From NCBI GenBank assembly GCA_030147435.1, contig JASKZX010000065.1:1-7201 (forward strand): a stretch of DNA of 7,201 bases, given 5' to 3'. This DNA is from Savagea sp. (GTDB lineage: Bacteria > Bacillota > Bacilli > Bacillales_A > Planococcaceae). Of the stretch, positions 1-5,865 are shown in pieces (within the stretch, counting starts at the first letter, position 1; every line of letters begins with the position of its first letter). The notes beneath the pieces are model-generated. The model did no database searches. It had not been told where the DNA came from and saw only the letters and a program-made list of their open reading frames with translations. The translations under genes and the position numbers were made by a program.

Positions 1-27
1 TAAAAACTTTCCGTACAATGACTTCAT
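1..27 (-). CDS. hssS: Partial sensor histidine kinase gene, probable HssS (first 9 codons only)
   Basis: Only the N-terminus is inside the window. An ATG at 27-25 overlaps the TGA stop of hssR as ATGA and opens a frame reading MKSLYGKFL that runs off the window edge. A GAGG ribosome-binding motif lies 7 bases before the ATG, inside the last codons of hssR. A short Lys-rich start leading into hydrophobic residues is what the first transmembrane segment of a membrane sensor kinase looks like. The gene following an HssR regulator is normally HssS, which senses heme stress at the membrane and phosphorylates HssR. The overlap implies translational coupling. The identity rests on position and nine residues, so it is an inference. 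Confidence 0.6.
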
Positions 28-695
28 ACGACGACCTCAAATTTATAACCGACACCACGAACAGTCGTAATTTGAATTTCTTCTTTATACGGCGCTAATT
101 TATCTCGAAGACGTTTGATATGCACATTTAATGTTTGTTCATCGCCTTCATAGTCATAGCCCCATACATTTTCAATTAATAAATCACGTGACCAAACATG
201 ATTCGGTCGGCTCGCAAGTGTTGCGAGTAACTCAAATTCTTTTAAAGGTAAAATAAATAACTGATCATGAATCGTTACTTCATAACGGTCCGTATCAATT
301 TGTAAAGGACCAGCAACTACTTTAGAATCTCCTCGTTTATCGTATCGACGAAGTAAAGCTTGAACACGGAAAAGAAGTTCCCGCGGTTCGAATGGTTTCG
401 TCACATAATCATCAGTACCTGCTAAAAAGCCACGCTCTTTATCCTCTAGTTCTCCTCGTGCTGTTAATAATAAAACGGGAATATTCCACTCATCTCGTAA
501 ATGACGAGTTAACGTATACCCATCCATCTCTGGCATCATGACATCTACGATCGCTAAATCCGGTACCTCTCGTTCTGCAAGGTCTAATGCTTCGATTCCA
601 TTTTTAGCGGTTTTTACTCGATACCCTGCATCTTTTAAATGAATAGAAACGAGCTCAACAATTTCGGGATCGTCATCGACTACTAAAATATACAT
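24..695 (-). CDS. hssR: Heme-response two-component regulator HssR (OmpR/PhoB family)
   Basis: A complete 223-residue response regulator. The N-terminal receiver domain (about residues 2-115) has the acidic pocket DDD at 7-9, the phospho-acceptor Asp51 in VDVMMPEMDG, the switch Thr78 and the conserved Lys100 in the stretch GTDDYVTKPFE. A winged-helix DNA-binding domain of OmpR type follows (about 128-222), with VHIKRLRDKL as recognition-helix region and TVRGVGYKF at the end. Length and both signature stretches agree with HssR of staphylococci and bacilli, which on heme stress activates the heme exporter operon hrtAB; that operon and an obvious pair of direct-repeat operators are not in this window. 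The start is supported by AGGAGG (minus-strand sense, 703-708) seven bases before the ATG. The terminator just upstream (770-811) means the gene needs its own promoter in 696-769; the region contains TATGAT but no good -35. Assignment to HssR rather than another OmpR-type regulator is from recalled similarity. Confidence 0.85.
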   Translation of the reverse strand: MYILVVDDDPEIVELVSIHLKDAGYRVKTAKNGIEALDLAEREVPDLAIVDVMMPEMDGYTLTRHLRDEWNIPVLLLTARGELEDKERGFLAGTDDYVTKPFEPRELLFRVQALLRRYDKRGDSKVVAGPLQIDTDRYEVTIHDQLFILPLKEFELLATLASRPNHVWSRDLLIENVWGYDYEGDEQTLNVHIKRLRDKLAPYKEEIQITTVRGVGYKFEVVV

Positions 696-769
696 CCGTT
701 ACCCTCCTACATAGAATTTGTTTATATCATACGTCCTATTCTATTTTTTCTCTAGCAATTGCGTATAAA

Positions 770-811
770 CAAAAAAGCAGCTAATAAAAGAATTTCTCTT
801 TTACTAGCCGC
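770..811 (-). terminator. Rho-independent terminator of the aldehyde dehydrogenase/DUF779 operon
   Basis: On the minus strand a 14-bp stem is formed by the arms at 798-811 and 777-790 around a 7-base loop. Two of its pairs are G-U, and it is followed by six T residues (A run at 771-776 on the plus strand). It starts ten bases after the stop codon of the DUF779 gene. It separates that operon from hssR. Confidence 0.9.
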
Positions 812-820
812 TCTTTACAA

Positions 821-1195
821 TTACATACTTGCTTCTTCTTCTTTTAAAATCGCGTTCTCTTCATCTGTGAAAACACGCGAGTTCATAATGAAGTGTTTGT
901 TCTCAGTGTTTTCGATTGAAAATGTCCCGTCTGTACCATCTGCTACGTCAATAATTAATTGCGTATGTTTCCAATATTCAAATTGGCTTTTATGCATGTA
1001 AAACGGTGTATCTTCATCTAAATGGCCGAGTAAAACGTCTTGACTTCCGATGTAAAATCCATCTTCTTCAAAACACATCGGCACTGAGCCTTCGCAACAT
1101 CCTCCTGATTGATGAAAGAGGATACCGCCGTGTTTTTCTTTTAAAAACTCAATAAGTTCTTTTGCTGCATCTGTTGCAACTACACGTTGAACCAT
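821..1195 (-). CDS. DUF779 family protein, partner of the adjacent aldehyde dehydrogenase
   Basis: A 124-residue soluble protein with no signal peptide or membrane segment. It matches the DUF779 family by its hallmark N-terminal stretch, HQSGGCCEGSVPMC at residues 28-41, which clusters one His and three Cys (His28, Cys33, Cys34, Cys41); a metal-binding or redox role is plausible but unproven. Genes of this family often sit directly beside ExaC/AcoD-type aldehyde dehydrogenases, as here, where it follows the dehydrogenase by about 43 bases. The biochemical role is not known to me. Two ATG codons lie in tandem. The second (1195) is seven bases from the AAGGAGG at 1203-1209 and gives the family-like start MVQRVVAT; the first (1198) has only four bases of spacing. 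The family assignment is firm, the function is not. Confidence 0.85.
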   Translation of the reverse strand: MVQRVVATDAAKELIEFLKEKHGGILFHQSGGCCEGSVPMCFEEDGFYIGSQDVLLGHLDEDTPFYMHKSQFEYWKHTQLIIDVADGTDGTFSIENTENKHFIMNSRVFTDEENAILKEEEASM

Positions 1196-1238
1196 CATAT
1201 TCCCTCCTTCACCATCAGTTTGTTCATCTCGTTACTGC

Positions 1239-2765
1239 TTAGAATAAACCTTGTGGCTCTTCTGAGTAGCTGACGAGTAATGCTTTTGTCTGTTGGTAAT
1301 GTCCGAGCATCATTAAGTGGTTTTCGCGTCCGATACCTGAAAGTTTGTATCCACCGAATGCTACGTGAGCTGGGTACTGGTGGTATGTGTTTGTCCATAC
1401 GCGACCTGCTTGGATAGCACGTCCTGCACGGTATGCAGTGTTCATGTTACGTGTCCATACACCTGCTCCGAGACCGTATAATGTGTCGTTAGCGATTTCG
1501 ATTGCTTCGTCAAAGTCTTTGAATGTCGTTACTGCAAGAACAGGTCCGAAGATCTCTTCTTGGAATAAACGCATTTTGTTATGACCTTTGAAGATCGTTG
1601 GCTCAACGTAGTATCCGCCTTCGTATGTTTCGTCGAATTTGTTTTCGTTTCCACCGATTAAGCACTCAGCGCCTTCTTCTTTACCGAGTTCGATATAGCT
1701 TAAGATTTTTTCTTTTTGCTCGTTAGATGCTTGTGCACCAACCATCGTTGCTGTATCGAGTGGGTTACCGAATTTAATTTCTTTCATACGTTTTAATGCA
1801 CGTTCCATGAACTCGTCATAGATATCTTCGTGAATTAATGCACGTGAAGGACATGTACATACTTCCCCTTGGTTGAATGCGAAGAGAAGCATACCTTCGA
1901 TTGCTTTGTCTAAATAGCTATCATCTTTTTCCATAACGTCTTTGAAGAAGATGTTTGGTGATTTACCACCGAGTTCAAGCGTTACTGGAATGATGTTTTC
2001 TGTTGCATATTGCATAATTAAACGACCTGTAGTTGTCGCACCAGTGAATGCAATTTTACCGATACGTGGGTTCGTTGCGAGTGCTTTACCAGCTTCTGCT
2101 CCGAATCCGTTTACGATGTTTAATACACCTGGTGGTAATAAATCGCCGATAACTTCCATTAATACGAGAATAGAAGCTGGTGTTTGCTCAGCTGGTTTTA
2201 AAACGATACAGTTACCTGCTGCGAGTGCTGGTGCAATTTTCCATGCTCCCATTAAAAGTGGGAAGTTCCAAGGAATAATTTGTCCTACTACCCCGATTGG
2301 CTCGTGGAAGTGGTACGCTACTGTGTCGTTATCTACTTCACTAATTCCGCCTTCTTGTGCACGCATTGCACTTGCGAAGTAACGGAAGTGATCTGCTGCG
2401 AGTGGAATGTCTGCGTTTAATGTTTCACGAATTGGTTTTCCGTTATCCCATGTTTCAGCAACTGCGATTTTTTCAACGTTTTCGTCGATACGATCAGCAA
2501 TTTTGAATAAAATGTTTGAACGTTCTGTAACTGACATTTTACCCCATGCGTCTTTTGCTTTATGTGCTGCATCTAATGCGAGCTCGATATCTTCTGGAGT
2601 TGAACGTGGCACGCGTGTAAATACTTCACCTGTAATTGGTGTTTTGTTATCGAAGTATTCACCTTTAACTGGTGCTACCCATTCTCCACCGATATAGTTT
2701 TCATATTGTTCTTTAAAGTTTACTACTGCACCCTCTGTATTTGGGTTTGCATATACTTTTGACAT
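1239..2765 (-). CDS. NAD-dependent aldehyde (acetaldehyde) dehydrogenase, AcoD/ExaC type
   Basis: A full-length 508-residue ALDH-superfamily enzyme that oxidises an aldehyde, most likely acetaldehyde, to the acid with NAD+ in the cytoplasm. Visible motifs: IIPWNFPL with the oxyanion Asn167; VLKPAEQTP with cofactor-binding Lys190; the Rossmann-type FTGATTTG at 240-247; general-base Glu264 in LELGGKSPN; nucleophile Cys303 in [19 protein letters not shown] at 403-409. The sequence is close to the acetaldehyde dehydrogenase II (AcoD) of Cupriavidus and to ExaC as I recall them, including the ending [13 protein letters not shown]. The start at 2765 follows AAGGAGG (2774-2780) at 8 bases; a GTG 39 bases further upstream has no ribosome binding site. 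It is first in an operon with the DUF779 gene. Substrate is inferred from family; ethanol catabolism or aldehyde detoxification are both possible. Confidence 0.93.
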   Translation of the reverse strand: MSKVYANPNTEGAVVNFKEQYENYIGGEWVAPVKGEYFDNKTPITGEVFTRVPRSTPEDIELALDAAHKAKDAWGKMSVTERSNILFKIADRIDENVEKIAVAETWDNGKPIRETLNADIPLAADHFRYFASAMRAQEGGISEVDNDTVAYHFHEPIGVVGQIIPWNFPLLMGAWKIAPALAAGNCIVLKPAEQTPASILVLMEVIGDLLPPGVLNIVNGFGAEAGKALATNPRIGKIAFTGATTTGRLIMQYATENIIPVTLELGGKSPNIFFKDVMEKDDSYLDKAIEGMLLFAFNQGEVCTCPSRALIHEDIYDEFMERALKRMKEIKFGNPLDTATMVGAQASNEQKEKILSYIELGKEEGAECLIGGNENKFDETYEGGYYVEPTIFKGHNKMRLFQEEIFGPVLAVTTFKDFDEAIEIANDTLYGLGAGVWTRNMNTAYRAGRAIQAGRVWTNTYHQYPAHVAFGGYKLSGIGRENHLMMLGHYQQTKALLVSYSEEPQGLF

Positions 2766-2784
2766 AATGATTTCCTCCTTCGTG

Positions 2785-2800
2785 CTACCATTTATGATAG
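2785..2800 (-). other. Small hairpin just upstream of the aldehyde dehydrogenase ribosome binding site
   Basis: In the minus-strand RNA, CTATCA and TGGTAG flank a TAAA loop, giving six pairs including one G-U. The hairpin ends five bases before the AAGGAGG. It may protect or tune translation initiation, or be chance. Confidence 0.3.
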
Positions 2801-2867
2801 TCACTCTTTATATTGGAATAACAGATTAGCTCTTGCGAAGTTGCTCGACCCGAATCTGATTATTTTC

Positions 2868-2897
2868 ATAATACCGTAACATGTTATACTTTTTCAA
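2868..2897 (-). promoter_or_regulatory. Sigma-A-like promoter of the aldehyde dehydrogenase operon with an internal palindrome
   Basis: Read on the minus strand: -35 TTGAAA (2892-2897), 18-base spacer, -10 TATTAT (2868-2873), each one mismatch from consensus. The predicted transcript start is near 2861, leaving a leader of about 95 bases. The spacer contains the perfect 10-base palindrome TAACATGTTA, a likely operator. An imperfect inverted repeat (GACA...TGTC, 2905-2918) lies just upstream of the -35. The same stretch weakly resembles a sigma-B promoter (GTTGAA, 16 bases, CGGTAT), but that spacer is longer than usual. Confidence 0.65.
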
Positions 2898-3114
2898 CCT
2901 TTTTGACACATTTATGTCGAATTTAATTAAAACTCTTTAGTTTTCTCCCATTTTTTTACTATTTAACGATAGCTTTAATGTTCTTTTCACACATATTCTA
3001 CCTCATTTTAGTAATTATATCCATATAACGAGTTCTATATGCCTAAAAATGAACTATTTTTTGTACAATAGTTTATTTTTCACTTATTCTTCACTTTATT
3101 CATATTTTTTGTCG
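2898..3114. other. AT-rich intergenic stretch without a gene
   Basis: No ORF with a ribosome binding site was found on either strand. Besides the operator-like repeat at 2905-2918, the only structure noticed is a 7-bp inverted repeat (AACTATT at 3052-3058, AATAGTT at 3067-3073) followed by a T-rich stretch on the plus strand, which is too A/T-rich to be a persuasive terminator. Confidence 0.5.
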
Positions 3115-3150
3115 AAAAAAGCTACCCGGCAGGGAGTGGGTAGCTTTTTT
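3115..3150. terminator. Strong bidirectional intrinsic terminator
   Basis: A perfect 13-bp inverted repeat: six A plus GCTACCC (3115-3127), a 10-base loop, then GGGTAGC plus six T (3138-3150). The T run is present on both strands, so it can stop transcription either way. No protein gene ends here on either side. On the minus strand it closes the candidate RNA unit that starts near 3540. Confidence 0.88.
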
Positions 3151-3540
3151 CAAACAATACTTTTTTTCATTGAGAATAGTCATCCATTATTTGCAAGGAT
3201 TTTATTGTTCTAAGGGAGAACGTATATTCAATGACTATTCATGTTAAAAAGGAAAAGGAGTGTTCTTTTCATTCAGTTTATTAGGAGGACCCACAAAGGA
3301 ATAAACGCATTGTATTTGATCACCGCCAGACAATCATCTACAAGCAAGCTTATTCGTTTTCTTTTAATTGAACTCGCGGCGTTCAATTAAAAATGTCTCC
3401 TACGCGTATTCATTATTAGATTCCTTTTTTGACTAAGCATCATTCTTTACCGGGTGGTTACAGTCAGTGCTTATGAAGAGATCTTCATGTGACGCGCCAT
3501 TGTACAAAGATTAATTTCCGACCTCTCTTTCGAGGTCTTG
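3115..3540 (-). ncRNA. Candidate structured non-coding RNA of about 425 nt, family not recognised
   Basis: A promoter (3546-3575) and a strong terminator (3115-3150) on the minus strand bracket a stretch without a convincing gene. Complementary arms are nested: 3420-3427 with 3295-3302 (8 bp), 3403-3407 with 3305-3309 (5 bp), 3394-3398 with 3328-3332 (5 bp), and a 12-bp hairpin 3381-3392/3362-3373 with a 7-base loop at the centre. Further hairpins lie near the 5' end (GACCTC/GAGGTC around a 6-base loop, 3519-3536), at 3473-3488 (ATGAAG/CTTCAT) and at 3438-3466 region (TAAGCA/TGCTTA). Near the 3' end GAATAGTCAT (3231-3240) pairs with ATGACTATTC (3174-3183), enclosing a small GTTCT/AGAAC hairpin. 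I compared it from memory with RNase P, tmRNA, SRP RNA, 6S RNA, T-box and common riboswitches and could not place it. It could also be decayed sequence or the leader of a lost gene. Confidence 0.4.
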
Positions 3541-3545
3541 ACTGT

Positions 3546-3575
3546 ATTATAAAACAATCTTTTTGATTAAAGCAA
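3546..3575 (-). promoter_or_regulatory. Sigma-A-like promoter with no protein gene behind it
   Basis: On the minus strand: -35 TTGCTT (3570-3575), 18-base spacer, perfect -10 TATAAT (3546-3551). Predicted start near 3539, shortly before the GACCTC...GAGGTC hairpin. The next stop signal is the terminator at 3115-3150, and no ORF with a normal start site lies between. Confidence 0.6.
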
Positions 3576-3709
3576 GTTTTTCATTGTCTAAAAGACGATT
3601 TTTATTACAGTTCGCTTATAGTTTTAGACGGTTAGACCGTTCTTTCTGTTCACTCACCCTCTAATTTCAACAAGTGAAGCTTTTTGTATCCGCTTACATT
3701 TAAGCTCCT
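3576..3709. other. Intergenic stretch between the symporter terminator and the orphan promoter
   Basis: No gene seen. It contains two small inverted repeats: GTCTAAAA at 3587-3594 with TTTTAGAC at about 3622-3629, and the tight hairpin ACGGT-TAG-ACCGT at about 3628-3640. Their role is unknown; they could form the operator or upstream region of the promoter at 3546-3575. Confidence 0.4.
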
Positions 3710-3757
3710 ATAAATAAAAAACACCCCACTATTCATCAATGAATAATGAGGCGTTTA
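3710..3757 (-). terminator. Rho-independent terminator of the dicarboxylate symporter gene
   Basis: In the minus-strand RNA an uninterrupted 18-bp stem forms between 3739-3756 and 3719-3736, using three G-U pairs, with a two-base apex and then a T-rich tail. On the plus strand those G-U pairs become A-C mismatches, so the orientation is clear. It begins five bases after the symporter stop codon. Confidence 0.9.
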
Positions 3758-3761
3758 TTTT

Positions 3762-5417
3762 TTACTCTAAAATCATATCCGTCGGTAATGATGTTAAATC
3801 AATACCCCATGCAAGTGGTAACAAGAAGTAAATCGCAAGTGTAATAATGAAGATCATCGCTAAGTTAATCCAGAACCCTGCTTTTACCATGTCATTAATT
3901 CTTAACACTCCGGAACCGAATACGATCGCGTTCGGTGGTGTCGCTACTGGAAGCATGAATGCAGATGAAGCTGCAACTCCTGCTGTAATCATTAATGCGT
4001 ATGGGTGTACTTCAAGTGCAACTGCAAGTGCTGCCATGATTGGGAACATCATCGTCGCTGTTGCTGTGTTTGACGTTACTTCTGTTAAGAAGAGAACGAG
4101 TGTTGCAACGATTGCGATAACGAAAATGAAGTTCACGTCTTGTAAAACAGTTAACTGCTCACCGATCCATTGAGCAAGTCCTGACTCTTTGAATCCGTTC
4201 GCAATTGCAAGACCTCCACCGAAGAGAAGTAAAATACCCCAAGGAATGTTTTTCGCATCATTCCATGTAAGTAAACTTCCTTCACGTGCTTGACGGCTCG
4301 GTAAAATAAATAACATAACCGCTGCCATAATCGCGATAATTGTATCGTCGAAGTGATCCTGAACGAATTGAATTGGTAAAAATGTACGTGTGATCCAGAA
4401 GAATGCTGCAAATGAGAAGACGAATAATACAAGTTTCTCTTCAAATGACATACGTCCTAATGCATCACGTTCTTTTTGAATAACTCCACGTCCACCTGGT
4501 AATTCTTTCAATTGCATTGGGAATGCTACTTTTACTAAGTAGACCCATACACCAATCATCGTTACAACTGAAAGTGGTACCCCGAATAACATCCATTTCG
4601 CGAATGAAATATCGATGCCATACATTTCGCTAACGACACCTGCGAAAATTGTGTTTGGTGGTGTACCGATTAACGTACCAATTCCCCCGATTGATGCCGA
4701 GTAACCGATACCTAACATAATTCCTTTACCGAAGTTCGTCTCAGCTGCTTCTTCTTGAATCGCTGAGTTTACGTGTGCGATAACTGCAAGACCAATTGGC
4801 ATCATCATCATCGCTGTCGCTGTGTTAGAGATCCACATCGAAAGGAATCCTGTTGCGACCATGAAACCTAAAATTAAACGTTCCGTACTCGTACCGACGA
4901 GTAAAATAATGTTCAATGCGATACGACGGTGTAAATTCCATTTCTCCATCGCAATCGCGATAATAAATCCTCCAAGGAATAAGAAAATTGTATTCCCTGC
5001 ATAATGTGATGCTACCCCTTCACTAACCGCACCGGTTAATGGGAATAGTATAATTGGTAATAAAGACGTTGCTGGAATTGGAATTGCTTCTGTGATCCAC
5101 CACGTAGCAATCCAAACCGTACTTGCTAAAACTGCTAATGCTTCATGTGACATTCCTGGCGGTGATAAAAAGAATAAAATGATTGCAAATAATAACGGAC
5201 CTGCAATTAAACCTATGTTTTGTGTTCGTGTACGACCCTTAGGTGGCTCATCACCAGAACCCGAGCCCCCGCCTGTGGAACCGCTTTTATCGCGGACGTC
5301 AGCGGAGTCTGCTGCAAACTCGAGTACGTCGTCTTTCTTCAAAGTGAATAATTTGAAGAACTTCTTCGTATCATGGTGTGCCTGCCACATTTTTCCCCAT
5401 AATGCTTGAAGACTCAT
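3762..5417 (-). CDS. sdcS: SdcS-like Na+-coupled dicarboxylate symporter (DASS/SLC13 family)
   Basis: A 551-residue membrane transporter for C4-dicarboxylates such as succinate, fumarate and malate, driven by sodium. Both family SNT motifs that bind substrate and sodium are present (SNTATAM from 197, SNTATATM from 449), each with its paired Pro-rich loop (IGTPPN near 250-255, ATPPNA near 492-497). These mark the two inverted repeats of the DASS fold. About 11 hydrophobic segments run from residue 68 to 540. The sequence agrees with staphylococcal SdcS as recalled, for instance WIATWWITEAIPI and FLFLGGFIIAIAMEKWNLH. Ahead of the first membrane segment are some 65 hydrophilic residues with a Gly/Ser-rich linker at about 45-57, longer than in SdcS. 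The ATG at 5417 is ten bases after AGGAGG; an in-frame TTG at 5426 almost touches that site and cannot be used. The gene is monocistronic with its own promoter and terminator, and a cre box upstream suggests CcpA control. Exact substrate is inferred. Confidence 0.92.
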   Translation of the reverse strand: MSLQALWGKMWQAHHDTKKFFKLFTLKKDDVLEFAADSADVRDKSGSTGGGSGSGDEPPKGRTRTQNIGLIAGPLLFAIILFFLSPPGMSHEALAVLASTVWIATWWITEAIPIPATSLLPIILFPLTGAVSEGVASHYAGNTIFLFLGGFIIAIAMEKWNLHRRIALNIILLVGTSTERLILGFMVATGFLSMWISNTATAMMMMPIGLAVIAHVNSAIQEEAAETNFGKGIMLGIGYSASIGGIGTLIGTPPNTIFAGVVSEMYGIDISFAKWMLFGVPLSVVTMIGVWVYLVKVAFPMQLKELPGGRGVIQKERDALGRMSFEEKLVLFVFSFAAFFWITRTFLPIQFVQDHFDDTIIAIMAAVMLFILPSRQAREGSLLTWNDAKNIPWGILLLFGGGLAIANGFKESGLAQWIGEQLTVLQDVNFIFVIAIVATLVLFLTEVTSNTATATMMFPIMAALAVALEVHPYALMITAGVAASSAFMLPVATPPNAIVFGSGVLRINDMVKAGFWINLAMIFIITLAIYFLLPLAWGIDLTSLPTDMILE

Positions 5418-5507
5418 ATCATCCAATCCTCCTATATCTCTTTCAATGAAAATGATTTTTCTAAATTTTCTGAACGAAATGAATTCGCTTTTTTGATTAC
5501 AGAAACT

Positions 5508-5536
5508 ATTATACGTTTAATTTTGTTATGTAACAA
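5508..5536 (-). promoter_or_regulatory. Sigma-A promoter of the symporter gene, -35 within an inverted repeat
   Basis: On the minus strand: -35 TTGTTA (5531-5536), 17-base spacer, perfect -10 TATAAT (5508-5513). Start predicted near 5501, leader about 84 bases. The -35 is one arm of the inverted repeat TTGTTA-TG-TAACAA (5523-5536 on the plus strand), a plausible repressor site. Confidence 0.75.
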
Positions 5537-5568
5537 GCTATTTTTCAAAATTATTCTAAAAAACATAA

Positions 5569-5582
5569 AGTAAACGCTTTCT
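5569..5582. promoter_or_regulatory. CcpA cre-like box upstream of the symporter promoter
   Basis: AGTAAACGCTTTCT matches the cre consensus TGWAARCGYTWNCW at 13 of 14 positions (first base differs). Its centre lies about 74 bases upstream of the predicted symporter start, a position more usual for activation or long-range effects than for simple promoter blocking. Confidence 0.6.
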
Positions 5583-5737
5583 TTTCGTTCATTTTTTTGT
5601 CAATATTCAATTTCTATCACTCTTTTTGCATCCGTTACCATCCGCTTAAATTAAAGGAAGTAACCGTTTTCTATAACAGTTTAAAAACGCTAGAAATGCG
5701 ACAGTGATTAGATGTTTTAATTTTCAGACTAATTCTG

Positions 5738-5766
5738 TTTACATTACAAAAAACCCTCTGTACTAT
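5738..5766 (+). promoter_or_regulatory. Distal candidate promoter (P1) of the M20 hydrolase gene
   Basis: TTTACA (5738-5743), 17-base spacer, TACTAT (5761-5766). The -35 has one mismatch and the -10 two. The predicted start near 5773 puts the following cre box directly in the initially transcribed region. Confidence 0.4.
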
Positions 5767-5774
5767 ATCAGTTT

Positions 5775-5788
5775 CGAAAGCGTTTTCT
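5775..5788. promoter_or_regulatory. CcpA cre-like box upstream of the M20 hydrolase gene
   Basis: CGAAAGCGTTTTCT matches the cre consensus TGWAARCGYTWNCW at 13 of 14 positions. It lies just downstream of candidate promoter P1, where CcpA would block transcription, and about 50 bases upstream of the start from P2, where CcpA sites can activate. The sequence alone does not decide between these. Confidence 0.65.
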
Positions 5789-5817
5789 ATTCTCTCTCAT
5801 CGTTTCTAAAAATCTCG

Positions 5818-5826
5818 TGGTATACT
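5818..5826 (+). promoter_or_regulatory. Proximal extended -10 promoter (P2) of the M20 hydrolase gene
   Basis: TGGTATACT is an extended -10 element (TG, one base, TATACT). No recognisable -35 lies at the proper distance, which is tolerated with an extended -10. The start would be near 5833, 33 bases before the ATG. Confidence 0.5.
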
Positions 5827-5865
5827 AACTATTAGGATGTTTTTGAATTGTAAGGAGGGAATTTT

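Noticed and set aside
759..1001. Plus-strand 80-codon frame opposite the DUF779 gene and terminator
   Set aside because: It runs through the terminator hairpin and antisense to a well-supported gene, has no ribosome binding site and no recognisable domain.
1942..2382. Plus-strand 146-codon frame opposite the aldehyde dehydrogenase
   Set aside because: Shadow frame antisense to a conserved enzyme; no ribosome binding site and no known motif.
2766..2804. 13-residue N-terminal extension of the aldehyde dehydrogenase from an upstream GTG
   Set aside because: No ribosome site before the GTG, whereas the internal ATG at 2765 has AAGGAGG at ideal spacing and gives the usual family start.
3052..3073. 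AT-only style hairpin AACTATT/AATAGTT followed by T-rich sequence, as a plus-strand terminator
   Set aside because: The stem is seven weak pairs with an 8-base loop and no plus-strand gene precedes it.
3273..3386. Minus-strand 37-codon frame starting with TTG, preceded by TAGGAG
   Set aside because: The start is a TTG ten bases from a weak site, it lies inside the 12-bp hairpin of the candidate RNA, and the translation shows no domain. A preceding ATG frame (MNTRRRHF) stops after eight codons.
3310..3390. Plus-strand 26-codon TTG frame over the same hairpin
   Set aside because: Antisense overlap with the other frame, no ATG, poor ribosome site spacing; most likely a shadow of structured non-coding sequence.
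3448..3462. GGGTGGTTACAG on the plus strand as a T-box antiterminator core
   Set aside because: It lacks the ACCGCG continuation, a specifier stem and a downstream aminoacyl-tRNA synthetase or amino acid gene.
5418..5426. TTG start three codons upstream of the symporter ATG
   Set aside because: It lies only one or two bases from AGGAGG, too close for initiation; the ATG at 5417 fits better.
5598..5603. Perfect TTGACA on the minus strand upstream of the cre box as a second symporter promoter
   Set aside because: At 16-18 bases downstream the sequence is AAAGCG-like, with no acceptable -10.
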